Assembly (NCBI GenBank): GCA_009746045.1
Contig: RPFO01000038.1
Span: forward strand, 62,001 to 126,000
DNA from: Mesostigma viride
Taxonomy: Eukaryota; Streptophyta; Mesostigmatophyceae; Mesostigmatales; Mesostigmataceae
Direction: 5' to 3'
DNA length: 64,000 bases
Positions 31,109 to 43,000 of this stretch are shown in pieces (the first letter of the stretch is position 1; each line of letters opens with the position of its first letter). Under the pieces are notes generated by a model. It did not search any database and was not told where the DNA came from. It saw only the letters and a list, made by a program, of their open reading frames with translations. The position numbers were made by a program, and so were the translations under genes.

Positions 31109-34100
31109 ATGGAGGCGAAGTACCAGATGGTACGAAGCAACACGATATCAATATCAGAGGAGCCTGCATCAGTTTCATTTTGGCCTTTTGCTGTATCGGC
31201 TCCGCCTTCATTCCGGCGGGTACTAACGGAGGAGGCGGCAAACTCTATAGAAGGTATAAGGAAGCCTCAAATGTACCATATCGCGTTGATATGGACAGTT
31301 CAAGGATGTGCACTCCGTGTGCTGTTGTTCAAGGTTTTCCCGACATTGCCGCTGTTATTGCCAACGTTTTCTGCCCGGTATTTTTTTCTCGGTTGAGAGC
31401 GTCGCTCCGCACGCTGTCAATGTGCAACAACCACGTTCCCGCTGGTACTGGTGCCGGTTTTCTTCTTGCGTTCCTACATCATTTGTCGGACAAGACAGGC
31501 TAGCAGTACTCTGTTGCAACCCCTGAAACAGCCACACGGAATCATGCCTTTGATAACGCTTCTTCTCCACAGTGGCATATTCCAGGAGTGGCGGCCATGC
31601 TCCCTTCATACGGTGTATCCAAAAACGCACAGCAGTTCATGCGTTTCGCGCATCCTGGAGCAATGACCTTGGTTGCAGTGTTTTTACAAGTACTTATCGG
31701 GTGTGTGCTGCTATTGTCACCCATCATCTGTTGTGTACTGCTGTTGTCGTCACGCATTGCAGGTCTCTATGTCATGGCACGGGAAGGGTCCTGGAGGAAA
31801 GTCGTGGAAACCTCCAGAAAACTGTGCGAGGGCCGGGACGCTTACGAGGTGAGTAGCTGCTGCGAAGAACGCACCATAACATGTTCTAGGAGGAGATTCT
31901 CATATCATATAAGGAAAACAGCTCATCGTAGAAATAGCAAAATATTAGTAATAAGAATATATTCTGGACGAAACAGTATGCTCAAGGAGACACGTGAAGG
32001 GGCCGAAAGAGGTTTAAGGCAGGTCAGGGAAAGATGTGCACAACAAAATTGGGAAACGACAATGAGCATTCTTTTGTACTTGAGCAGGCGTCCTCTGCTA
32101 TGTAGCAGCTGATGGCCATGCCCCCCTTGGCCCTCCTGCTGGATTTCTTGGCATAGGCCCGTGATCCAACAGTGCGCCAACTAGTCATGAAGGCTCTCCC
32201 ACCCTCGACGTCTGGCACATGAGAAGTACACGATTGCTGCGTTTTGGAAGAACTTTGTGCTCTTGTAATTAGCGAGCCAAACTATCTATTGTCACGTCCT
32301 GAGAAAAGCTACTATCGGTCCGAAATTTTTTTTTTGGAGATTTTGGCATGGTGCACGCAAGGGACCTATGGCATGACGCCGAATGCCGTTGGCCTCTCTA
32401 GTCATGCAGCCTGCGTCTGTTATTCGCCGTTGGTGTCACTTCTGCGCCCGCTATCACTGCTGCCGTATGCAACCCATTGCACCGCTGCTAGTAGTACTTT
32501 CCCAGCCAACACCTGCTCCTACCTCCTAACCCCTCATGAACCAGTACATGTGCCACTCGTGACCTCACTGCTCGGCCCACCCCACCCACAGGTGCTGCCC
32601 ATGATCACCTATCGTGTGCTGGCATTGATGAAACTCGGCCAGTACGGTGCCGCCGCTGATGAACTGTCCGCACTGGGCGACCTGGATGCAAGCAATCTTC
32701 ACCATGAGGCCCACACGGAGTTGGCCGACTTGGGGGGGATCGAGGGGGTCATGGGGGGGGGCGCGCCCAAGGGGAGGGAAGCTGGGGGCATCGCAGGCCT
32801 CGTGGGCACCGGCACCACGGCCAAAGTGTTGGGGGGAGCCGGCGTTGACAGCTTACTGTCCGCGGCATCGAATGCGGCGGCGACTCACTTCCGTGCGGGG
32901 TCAGCAGTCCCCTTTGCGCTGCGGCTGCTGCATGCACAGCTGCCGCACCGGCTGGGCCAGTCGAGCTTGTCGCTCGATCGGTTGTGTGAGCTGCTGGCGA
33001 GGACCACGCGCAAGGTGGGTGCCAAGTGGCAACTGGGTGAGTGGCAGGTGGCGGTAGGGAGGGCACTGTAGGGCATCGGGTTGGGATGTGGACATGTTGG
33101 AGCGTATAGGGATGAGGGAGAGGAAGTGGAAGTAGTGGGTTTAAAGAAAGTAGCAGAATGGAATGTGGGTGCATGTGCATGGGGAGGATGGGCGTGGTGG
33201 AATGAGGAGTTGATTTCAGGTTGAAGGGTTGGTGTTGGCGCCAGTGCGACGTCAGGCAGCGAGCTTGGTTGTCTACTGGTGGGTTGGAAGTTGAAGCTGG
33301 TGAGTTGAGGGGCTGCCTGTTTTGCTTGCGATTGCAGGTGAGGGCTAGAGCGAGGTGGTGGGAAGTGCAGCCTCTAGTTGCATGCAGCTGACGTGATAAT
33401 GTTTGCTGCATGTGACATGAAACTGCTGTGACATGATAATCACAGCATGATGGCCTGCCTGGTTGCTCATCCGCTTGTGACAGCTGTCCGTCGTCCGCGT
33501 GCCAGGCATTCCCTTGCAGCTGATGCCTCATTCTTTGGCGCAATATGACAGATTAATCCGTGTGGCGGCCGTCCCCTGTTCCTTGTGCTCAATAGTCAGC
33601 ACCAGACACATCTGCTGACATCCTGTTTTCTTCCCCGGTCGATCCACGCTCTGTTGCATGACAGGTGGATTCGTTGGCGGCCGTCTCGCTACCGGCAAGC
33701 GAGATTGTGAGTTGAGGCATTGCCTCGATGTTGGGTGCCCACTCATCCCTCCTCATTGGCGCTTCACACCCTACGCTTAGCTTGCAAGTGGCGTTGAATT
33801 AGCTGCTTCTATTGCCTGCTTTTTTCACCCCATGCGCATGACAAACTTTCGGTCACAGTGTCTTCCCTGGTTTTTCTCTGTGCATGGGATCTTTCATGGG
33901 ATGTATTAGATGGCCACAGTATGCATGAAGTGCTGGTGTGATCTCATCTCTAGATCGATGCTTCTGATGACGGTTTTACACGTCTGTACCGTTGCTCCGC
34001 GCTCCCGCCATCCCATGTGGGCCATCCCAGGTACAGCACCGGACCACATTTGGAGAGGAAACACCCGCGGCGCCTGATCCCGCCGACCTTCTCTGGGGCT

Positions 34101-35465
34101 TTGGCGCCGGGGTCCCCGTGGCCCCACCCCCAGCACCGGTCGCCCGGCCCTCCCCTCCACGGACAACCACCGGTGGGGGGGGAGGTGCCGCCAGCGGTGC
34201 CCCACCAGCCGCGCCTCCCCCCTCTTACGAGCTCGAGCTCTGGCAGATGCGGCAGGAAGTGCTGGTGTTCTCGCTCGTCACGCTGCACCTACAGCTGAGG
34301 CAGTATTCGTCGGCGCTTCGATGGGTGCACTGGCTGCTGAAGCGCAGGGGGGGCGCCGCGTCCCCGCTTGCGCCGCACCTACTAGCGCAGGCCGGATACA
34401 TCCAGCTGTTGCTGGGGGAGATCGGTGGCGCGCGCAAGCTGTTCCAGGTGGGTGGGGATCTGCGGGGAGGCAGGGCTTTGATTGTTGAGCAATATGGTCG
34501 TTGTTGGAACGTACCATGGGCTGCGCCAGGCATGGGTGCAACGAAAAGTAGAGAACAGCAGAGACCAAGAGCGTGGGTCGGGTGGGGCCCAGGGATAAAC
34601 GTATGGAACAACCACAACCATGCAACCATGCGTATGAGTATGGCTGATGGCCATGAGGGCGCTTGCCTGAAGGCACAGCCTCGGATGACATTGAAGAAGA
34701 TTAAGGAGTTGAAGATGATGTCGGCGTTAGTGCTGCCTTTTGTGAGAGTTTTCCTTGTCCAGTCAATTGTTTGTGTCTCTGCGATTACTATGATTTCCAC
34801 CCTATATCCCGGTGGAGGGCATCATTTTTTTCTGACGTCGTCAACTTTGAACTTGGGATTAGTGCTGCATGTTTTTCAAATGCTTGGTCTATGCTCTAGC
34901 TGCCGGGCCACTGGAGATGCTCTGTTGCTGATTCAGTCTTGCCCCTTTGCTCCATCGGTCCTTGCAGGTGGTCAAGCGGCTGGTGGATCGTGAGCTGGCG
35001 TCAGTTCTTTCTAGCGCAACCAACCCCTTCTCCGATGGCGGGAGCAGCCGGCGAGGCGCCAACACAAAGCCGCCGCCACCCGCGCACGTGCCGCGATCAT
35101 CTCCCGCGGAGCTCCAGGCGATGGTGGCCATGTTTGAGGCGTTGCTCCAGTTTGCGGATGGCAGGTTTATTGAGGCGCGCAACTGCTTCGAGCGGGCATT
35201 AGAGCACCAGCCGTCCAGCATGGCTGCGGTGGTGAACAGCAGTGCGTGCGGCATGCAGGTGTGCGATGTGGGCACGGGTATCGCAGGGCTGGAGGAGTGC
35301 CTGCGGGGCCAGCCGCTGCTGGGGCTGCATGAAGCACTGGTCATGAATCTGTCGTGTATGTACGAGCTGGCAGCGCCCGCACCAGCAGAGAGCAAGCGCG
35401 CGCTGTCGGCATGGATCGCGCGGTGTGCGCCTGACGACTTTGATCTCACATGTGCACGGCTTTAG
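31109..35465 (+). CDS. TRAPPC12: TRAPP complex subunit 12 (TRAPPC12), TPR-like
   Basis: Five exons join in phase: 31109-31253, 31763-31848, 32592-33014, 34031-34447, 34968-35465 (522 residues). The order of segments follows TRAPPC12: VLTEEAANSIEG with LYVMAREGSWRKVV at the start of the helical repeats; YRVLALMKLGQYGAAADEL...LGDLD; VPFALRLLHAQLPHRLGQ..SLDRL; a region ending GYIQLLLGEIGGARKLFQ; and the TPR-like tail with FIEARNCFERALEHQPSSMA, VMNLSCMYEL and DDFDLTCARL at the stop. TRAPPC12 is a tethering-complex subunit acting in ER-Golgi traffic. Exons 3 and 4 carry low-complexity Gly/Ala and Pro inserts. The first exon is the least certain: its donor phase and likeness fit, but the true start could lie further upstream. 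The gene is shorter than the human protein, which has a long disordered N-terminus. Confidence 0.9.
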
Positions 35466-35511
35466 ACTGTGCGCTCGGTTCGCATACCTGTGTCCTGTAG
35501 ACAATATCAAT

Positions 35512-35541
35512 GAGACAACCAGCGCCTGGCCAGAAATATGG
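35512..35541 (-). mobile_element. Short retroposon family, 3'-end fragment (copy F)
   Basis: About 30 bp (caatgagacaaccagcgcct, then ggccagaaat) match the reverse complement of the family 3' end. It is severely 5'-truncated and sits inside the TRAPPC12 3' UTR. No clear duplication is seen. Confidence 0.55.
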
Positions 35542-35584
35542 AGAGCATATAAGCTGACCCGGACCATATAGCTGACGCTAAATC

Positions 35585-35601
35585 AATAAAGCTGGTTGTA
35601 A
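35585..35601 (+). terminator. Poly(A) signals of TRAPPC12
   Basis: AATAAA (35585-35590) and TGTAA (35597-35601) lie about 120 bp after the TRAPPC12 stop. TGTAA is the usual polyadenylation signal of green algae, and this is one reason to suspect that lineage. Confidence 0.55.
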
Positions 35602-35821
35602 CGAGTTTCAATGTGTTGTCATGTACAGCGAGTTCGCCTATACAACTCCAGTAGTAGCTGCACTACTTTTAGCTGGCCCATAACAAAATATGAGTATAAT
35701 GGACACACTATATATAGCTCGGCTGCAACCACACCGGCCCGGCCGCCGGCCAGCACATCTAGAAGGTAACAAACACATGCATGCATTCGCGCAGTCTCGG
35801 CCATGGTAAGAGATTTAACTA

Positions 35822-36000
35822 AATGATTAATAAAACACGTGCTCCCGTTGGGGATCGAGTCATGGAGCACCATAGTGCTTTTAATCCCTGATCGATCGAG
35901 TGTGGACAACGGGCAGGGCCGGGGCAGACTAGACAGGCCCCCCGGCCTTCGCGGCCTTGAGCTCATGCCATAGGGTGCGCGCGCACCTTTGCAACGACTG
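35822..36000 (-). mobile_element. Probable LINE 3'-UTR fragment
   Basis: The phrase cgtgctcccgttggggat after an AT-rich run resembles the 3' end of LINE copy E at 46275-46340. The rest is too short to align safely by eye. Confidence 0.45.
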
Positions 36001-36053
36001 ATCAAATCGATGTTAATCATGCTCATGCAGGGATCTGTGGCCTGCCCACTTAT

Positions 36054-36280
36054 CAAGGAGACAACCAGCGCAGGCAAGAAATCGGGAGAATCCGGACCAT
36101 GGTAGCTCGAGCCTGCCGTTATCTTGTCCGCGTGTTCGAGTCGTTCAGGATGATGAAGATGAATGGTGATGGAAATGTGTAGCCTTGTGCATTGAAATTA
36201 TGGCTGGCTTACGTGTAGAGCGACTAGATGACCTAGACGGTGGGGCCGGAAACAGCATGCTTGATCAGGGCGTGTGTTTC
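36054..36280 (-). mobile_element. Short retroposon family, long copy A
   Basis: About 227 bp in reverse orientation matches copy B (47750-47976) almost base for base, including ggtccggattctcccgattt, tcatcctgaacgactcg, cattcatcttcatc and the 5' part gcatgctgtttccggcc. This copy may extend further 5' (to about 36390) than the shared part shows. Confidence 0.82.
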
Positions 36281-36594
36281 GAGCGCCTAACTGGCCGGGA
36301 GTGTCTAGTGGTGAGCACCATTGCTGCGATCGCTCTCCCACCATTTACGAGGAAACACCCGCAAATGGAAAACCACTGAAAAGGTCTAGCTAGTCAGTCA
36401 TTACGTTAGCCATGCCATGATTCCAAACGTCCAAGAAATGCATGCACACGGTGCAAAGGCAAAAATCCGGAGGACAGCACTTTCAAATGTGCGGCGGGAA
36501 CCAAAAGCCCGCGTATGCCAGAAAACATCGTGAGTGCTGCAGCGACGCGACGATGTGGACAACGAATCCAGTGCCAAGCTCGGAACGGCCGCAA

Positions 36595-36652
36595 AGGAGA
36601 TCTGGCATCACAGGGTTCGATCAGATGAGATCTGGCATCACAGGGTTCAGAT
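36595..36652. repeat. 28-bp tandem duplication
   Basis: Two copies of gagatctggcatcacagggt plus ttcgatcag, the second slightly truncated. Confidence 0.8.
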
Positions 36653-36795
36653 GTGCGGAGATACTACATGCACGATCCAGCCGGTCCACGACCTGTTTGT
36701 AGAGCTTGCATGTGCCAAGGGGCAGCACCGAACAGATGTGGGTGACGTTGCAAAAACCACGTACCGGACTTGACGGAGCATCAGTAATGTCTCGG

Positions 36796-37264
36796 TCATA
36801 GTCTTTGACCAACAAAGGATGCAATCTTGAGATCAACAAGAGTCGTGATGAAATCGACACGATAAGAACAAAGACGGGAAAAACGATGTAACTGACTAAG
36901 AACAACACCATATTTTGCTGTGTGGGAAAGGAGACTGTGAATATCGGGGTAACGAATAAAAGGAATTTGCTGGTATTTAGGATCCTTGCGCTTATCATAG
37001 ACAGCCATACGCCAGCCCTTGTTGTTATGGGTAATGTAAAGATCAAGGTAATTGCAATTAGTATCCTCCGACGTGAGCTAAGTTTTATGTGATCGGACGC
37101 TTGCGGGTAGATGCCAGGCAGACCAGCGGTGATATAAAAATGGGTTGCGAAATCAGGGTTGTCGAAATTAAAGCAATGACATCATCAATGTATCGACATG
37201 TGTGGATAAAACGCCTGATGAGAACATCATTGTTTGAGGCAATGAGTGCCCACTTATGGCAGTG
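36796..37264 (-). pseudogene. Decayed reverse transcriptase with YIDD motif
   Basis: On the minus strand, near 37264-37160, a frame reads IRRFIHTCRYIDDVIAL, with YIDD at 37192-37181: the catalytic YxDD box of a reverse transcriptase. After a frame change it continues through YLDLYITHNNKGWRMAVYDK, then a segment with RYPDIHS, YGVVLSQLHRFSRLCS, YRVDF and a stop at 36796. The order YxDD, FLDL.I, YDKR.D, YG...SQ..R..R.CS is one I associate with a poorly classified group of eukaryotic reverse transcriptases, unlike the LINE copies here, which show different C-termini. At least one frameshift and the missing N-terminal half make it a relic. Confidence 0.68.
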
Positions 37265-37611
37265 AGGAGAGTTAATTAGCTAGTGCATGCTATGAGTCGA
37301 GGGCGCCTTCCCTCCTTCTCGTTGTGTATATAGGGGTTGGAGGTTCCTTTGCTTTGTATTGGCAACCCCGTGACACCATAACTACTTAACTAATTTGCAG
37401 GAATCAATGCGCGATCGGCGCTGTACATGCGCGCAGCGCCACGCCTGCGGGTATTTATGAGAACGTCTTATGCATGCGTTCATGAGGCACACACCACAGG
37501 TTGGTATCAAGGCCAGCCGGGTCGCATGGTTCCACGTGTGGTCTACTTGCATATATCGACAAGCTCAAGCTTGCGCATATGCACTATGGCATGGGCAGGT
37601 AATATCTGTTC

Positions 37612-37713
37612 TACCTCGTTCAAAACGCGGATAATAAGATAATGGCAGGCTCGAGTTACAATGGTCCAGATTCTCCCGATTTCTGGCCTGCGCTGGTTGA
37701 CAGTCTCCTTCAA
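37612..37713 (+). mobile_element. Short retroposon family, copy E
   Basis: Matches the core (gataatggcaggctcgagtt, then gattctcccgatttctggcc) with a small insertion near the 3' end (ggttgacagtctccttcaat). It is 5'-truncated. No target duplication is obvious. Confidence 0.7.
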
Positions 37714-38099
37714 TATGCGTCGATCAGGTTAATTTCACAGCCCGAGAGACATATCATGCAGTTCATGGAGATTGACCATATTGGGGTGATGGAATCTGCA
37801 CGCAGAGGAAACCAGGCGACCGACAGTAACCGCGCGGTTGAAATGATGGCGACAACCCTTCATGATGGGGTCTAGACTGGAAATTAAAGTTCTGAGCGAA
37901 CCCTGGGCACATGTTCCATATTCTAGTCCTTTCATCCAAACCGTGCGCAAAGCCGGACTAGAACAACACCTATAAACGATTGAATGGGCACTTGTGACGT
38001 CCTGTGTAACAGTAGGCTCGTACCAGACGTGACTTCTAGTATAGATGTAATGCGCACCATGCAAGGAGGACTTCCAGATTAATAAAACGCACCCTCATC

Positions 38100-39180
38100 G
38101 AGCGCCCCGAGCACATTCAGACCTGGCTGGACTGTCTGGGCTTGGAGAATGGAGGCGCAGGCGGTCATGGGGACGTTGGAGATTAGTGTCAAAACGGAGG
38201 CGATGGTGGTTGGGGCAACCAGTCGTCCGCCGCTGCCGCGGCTGCTAGACGGGAAGAAGGTATCAGAGTTCCGTGATCGCTTCAAACTGCTGGGGAGCAT
38301 GCTCCCTGACACCGCCGACGATCAGATGTGGACATCCGCATCGGCTTGGCCTGGGCTAGGCATCGGTCGCTCAAAACCTACTGGCACTCGAAGGACCTGG
38401 ACGAGCACCGCAAGCGCATGCTCTTCAATGAAGCGAATGCTCTTCAAGGTCCTGGTCCTCACGGTGCTCATGCACGGCTACGGGGCCGAGGCATGCATGG
38501 ACGCTCAAGGACACGCTGGCGCCACACGGCTGAACGGCACGGTAACGAGGATGCTCCGCCAGGCCCTGAACGTAGGGTTTTCAACACATAGGTCTTTAGA
38601 ATCTTTGTACCACGGTATGCCTCGCATTTCGGACGAGATTAGGCAACGTAGGATAGCATTCGTAGGACATCTTGCTCGCACCATCCAGGTAGACACCGAC
38701 GGACCTCGGTCTGGCCGGCCCCCACCGGCTTGCCGGCCAGCCAGGCCGGGCCGGGCGGCATGTCCTGACCTGGCATGGCCCCAATTAGGACATTCCGAAA
38801 AGGGTAGGTAAACATGTCACGACCTACCCACAGCAGTTCATTGTTGGCTGACCTAGTGGTCCCAGCCTCGTTTGAACATCGCATTCACTCCCTCTCAGTC
38901 TCTTGCTTGGACTGCCGGCTATGCACAACAGGAAGACGATTGTCGTGCAGGCTCACACGCCACTAGCCCCTGTCGTGGGCAATGAAGCCCCCTCCCCCCA
39001 AAAGGAAGGGGCGCTTTGCTGAGTAGATTAGCTAGGGTTTTCTAGATTAGATTAGCTTAGAGTTAGATTAGTAGTTCGGTTTCGCGGCTTCGCCCGACCC
39101 ACCTCCATCCATCCAGCAAGGGCGAGAATATAGTGTGCTACATGATCTCCCAACCGGAGTCATGTTATACCTTAATGCAA
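38100..39180 (+). pseudogene. Frameshifted LINE remnant (copy C)
   Basis: Fragments of a LINE reverse transcriptase in changing frames: DRFKLLGSMLPD, then in another frame MDIRIGLAWARHRSLKTYW, then RMLFKVLVLTVLMHGYGAEA, then LNGTVTRMLRQALNVGF and RQRRIAFVGHLARTIQVD. The last two match copy A. Several frameshifts make it non-functional. The 3' UTR ends near 39175 with the family phrase gatctcccaaccggagtcat. Confidence 0.82.
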
Positions 39181-39427
39181 GGAGGATGTCGGCCGGGGGA
39201 CCTAAACTGAGACGAAGAAACGTACAGCATGAGTAATTGTCAAGACATGCCCGCCGGAATCGAAGCCACTTGTCAAGTCGCAATTCGCATGGACTCCATG
39301 TTGTCGGACAGCGTTGGATTCGATGCTCCACGCATCGCCGAACAGAAGTACTTAGGCACTGGATCTGCGTAACGTCGTCAGCATCCTACCAACTGTTATC
39401 TAGTTAGGTAGTTAGTTCCCACGCCGC

Positions 39428-39528
39428 ACAAGGTGAGAATGTTGGGGTCAAAATGGGTAATAAATATACCCATTTCCCCGAAAAAAAAGAGAATGTTGGG
39501 GTCAATTATCTCATCATTCTCACCTTGT
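39428..39528. repeat. Inverted repeat with 14-bp arms
   Basis: acaaggtgagaatg (39428-39441) faces cattctcaccttgt (39515-39528). Inside, gaatgttggggtcaa is repeated directly and a second small palindrome (aaatgggta / tacccattt) sits in the loop. Possibly a tiny mobile element; no flanking duplication was recognised. Confidence 0.6.
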
Positions 39529-39584
39529 TTGCCACCCCATAAGGCAGCCGGCCGGGCAGCCGGGACCAGCCGTTGGATCCACTA

Positions 39585-39830
39585 CTAATAATGACCCTGT
39601 CGGTACACCGGCGCGGGAACTCCCAACTCAACTCAACGCCGCACATGGGTAGCCTAACTAGCCTTCCGAGTTAGGCTCGTGCAGTGCATGCAACGTTCAG
39701 CAGCTCGTTCAGCCTAGATCAGTGCGGCGAGTTGAGTTGACTCTATGAAGACACTATTAATAACCCTGTCGGTTCACCGGCGTGGGAATATAAACGAGAA
39801 CTCAACTCAACTCAACTCAGCCCTGATTAT
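39585..39830. repeat. Diverged direct repeats with ACTCA runs
   Basis: Two copies of accctgtcggt.caccggcg.gggaa followed by AACTCAACTC runs (39590-39640 and 39765-39825), with an inverted gagttgagttgac between them. Function not recognised. Confidence 0.6.
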
Positions 39831-40092
39831 CCGAGCCCCGAGGTCTGCCGGCCAAGATCCCGGCCCGCCCGGCCACCTGCAGCCTGTGGCAGCCACCCGT
39901 TGCTCAGTGGCGTGCATCGACCTAATTCGTTCCCGCCTGATTGACTCCGCCACCACGCCATTATGCCGCCATAGCCCGATAAAATACGTTGGCAGGCAGA
40001 CCACTTCGGAATTCGGGATACACTGTGCGGCATCGGGCCTGATTACGGAAATTATGGGACTTCGTACGGCTTCTTTCGTCTCTTGAAGTACA

Positions 40093-43000
40093 ATGACCTT
40101 TTTTACTGAGAGCTTTTTGTTGCGGGAGCCCCCTCACTTGGCTGTGAAGGTAAGAACGGCCATTTAATATAGTGAAGGGTAAATGTTGTTGACACTCCGC
40201 CTGAGCAAAGGAGTTAGGTAAAACGCTAAGTTTGATGTCCAAGAAATCTCCTCGTCTTATATCTTATGTCAATGAACTGTATTTGAAGCATCTTTAGTTG
40301 TGGCTGCGATCGTTAACAAGCTGCCATGCGAACCGGAGAAGACCTTGTCCCAATTTGGCTGAATCCCAAGTTTGGCTACTCGAGCTTTTCATTCCATAGT
40401 GTTAGCAGCTTGCTTATAATGTTTAGGCAGCTAGCAGGTATGATGTCGTATACTGAATGGCTCCGTGACGCCGTTACGCGTGACTGAGGCGTGAACGTAA
40501 TACCCTCGTGCGGCTTGAATGTAAAACACTGCAGGCTTATCACAAGCGCGCCCCGGGGCATCCTTTGCTGCCATGGCTAGTGTCTATAGACGTGTTAGAA
40601 GAGAAGCGTGATGCAGGATCCGGAGAGACCTGCTTGGTACGAAGATGCGCGTTAGCTAACGACGCTCCCCGCTGGCTTCAACGAGTGGCTGGGATGAAGC
40701 CATGCTACGGGATGGAGGTAGGTGCACTCTGGACAACGAGTTCGCTAACTAAATTCCTCATTGTTTGTTCCCCTACGGCATCGGTACTATTTCACAAGAA
40801 GCTATGGCGTTGCGTTTGACAGCCAAAGCACCTAGCGGCACATATCCCCAGCACTAAACTTTTATAGATCGCATTATGGTATAGGGCGGCCCCGTACCTT
40901 CGTGATTTGGTTGTCATGCATCTGTAGCCTGCTTTCCTGCCTGCCTGCTCAGCAATATTCACACTTGACACTCGTGGGGTGGCGTTTCAGTTCACATTCG
41001 GTTTGGCGCGTTTCACCATGCAGAAGATAACTCTGCCTAATGCCACTGCTCATTTTCACCTAGATATGATAGGAATTAGGAAAAGATGGAGAGAAGAAGA
41101 TCGACTCGGCGCATGAATGCGGTAAACATAGAGCTTGCACCAGGCCAGCGTTGTCTGTAGCCCGTGTCTCCTTGCTATGCACAAGAAGCATGGTATCCGT
41201 GCAGAGCAGCTACTGCATCAGGTGCCGTACAGCGTATGCCCAGGTAGAGTATACACTTGTTTCCGAGATCTGCCTTGCAAGCCATTTTGGTCAGTGCAAG
41301 TTCCCAGCTTTCTGCGTCAGGCATATACTGGTACTTTGCTTGTGCCAGATTTTCCCCCAATCGTACCCTGGCACTATCCTAGCTTACCTTGTCTGCATGC
41401 ACGCACTTTGTTGCATTCGTGGTCTCTGTTACCACCTGACCGTGTCATTTCCCCAATATATATTGCAGTTCATGCCGCATGTGCCAGAATGCCCCATTTC
41501 TCGCTCCCCTTACTCAACCCATTATAACATCTCCCTACTTCACATCCATCTTTCTTAACCCCTACCCTCGCACATCTGATTCCAACATCAATGTTCTTTA
41601 CCGTGTCGTCCCCCGACCTGGCCGTCGCAGGTCATCTGTTCCAGCCAGGACGGCCAGCGTGCCACCATTGAGAGTGTGAATGAGACTCTCTCCTCCGTGG
41701 TGGTGATGAAGGAAAAGTGCACCTATGAGCCGCACCCAGAGTCCAACGAATGGTGAGCGGCTTAAGCTGTCATCCCACATGCGGTCATCCTTCATAATCG
41801 AGAGATTCCGAAGAAGCCGAAAGCACGAATTTCCCTTCTCTTCGGCGAAGCCGTCGCGGGCCGTACCACTTTTTCACCGGACTCCGTCAGGCGCTGGCGG
41901 AAAGTCCTTGGCGGACTTCCCATTAAGGGGAGAGTCTAAGCGGAGTCCGCTGGAGGTTTCCCCAGTGACCGCGGCGCGATTCGTGGCTTGAGCGCGGCGC
42001 GTTTAGTCGCTCGATCCGACTTTTTCGATTTTTTTGGATTTCTTTTATTTGTTTAAGTTGTTTATTTTCGCGTTTTCCGCTCTTTCACATCGAAAACAAT
42101 CTAGCATTGCTTAATGCTGTCGTCGTACCGCAGAATTTATGTCCGCTTGTTCGGAAGCAGGTCCGACGGGTACCGGAGTCCGCTATAAAGGCCCTAATTC
42201 TGCCATCCGCAAGCGGAGCGGAGCATTTAGGCTCCGCTTGCTCGGAATCTCGCGAACGCTCCTTCCCGTACTCTTGCCATCATTATGCGCTTGCTGCGCT
42301 TGTCCCCAGTATACTGCCCCCTTCTGTGGCCATGGCTGTGCACGCCAGCTTTGTTTGCCTCCATGCGTGTGTATCCCTCCCCCGCCGCGATGAGAGGGTC
42401 CCTGTTGTTGGGTGAATGCATGCTCATGTTCGTCACCTCCAGTCGCATCAGTCTAGAGCCATCTGGCGCCATGCGTAAATTGACTAGCTCTTGCAATAAG
42501 GAATAAGTAAAACTGCTGCCATGCGTTACTTTGCTACGTGCTGCGCGTGCCCAAGTTGACAACCATGGAAGCGCGTCATGGAGCCGAGTTCCCTCAGAAA
42601 GTTCCTGGACTCAACCAATTTGCTATCAGTTCAAGCAGCAGTGAAAAATATAGTTAAAAATAATGATTGAACACCAGGCATTGAGAGCAGCAGAGGAGGT
42701 TGCCTATGCTTGAAGTCAAATCTAGCAGGTGCGCCGTGGATGGACTAGGCCATGGGCAGGATCGTCCGATTGTGTCTAACTTGTGCACGGCCACAGTCCT
42801 TCATGGTGTGGCAGTGCCCCATCAGCATTGTTTGGTACTTTCCTCTTTAGTTCGATCTCTTCTACAGGCTTTATCTTGTAGGCAGTCTGCGTTGCCTGTG
42901 TGCTTTGGGGGAGGTGAGGGAAAGGTTTCGGGGGGATCTAGACCCCAGGGTGTGTGGCTGTGTGCTACGTGTGCATGTGCCAGCACATGTCCCAAGCGTT

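Noticed and set aside
31588-31762. Hydrophobic N-terminus for TRAPPC12 starting at 31588 without an intron
   Set aside because: It would add a membrane-like segment foreign to TRAPPC12. The in-phase exon 31109-31253 gives a better match to the family before LYVMAREGSW.
32749-33543. 264-codon minus-strand frame
   Set aside because: Shadow of TRAPPC12 exon 3 and its intron; low-complexity His/Pro/Thr composition.
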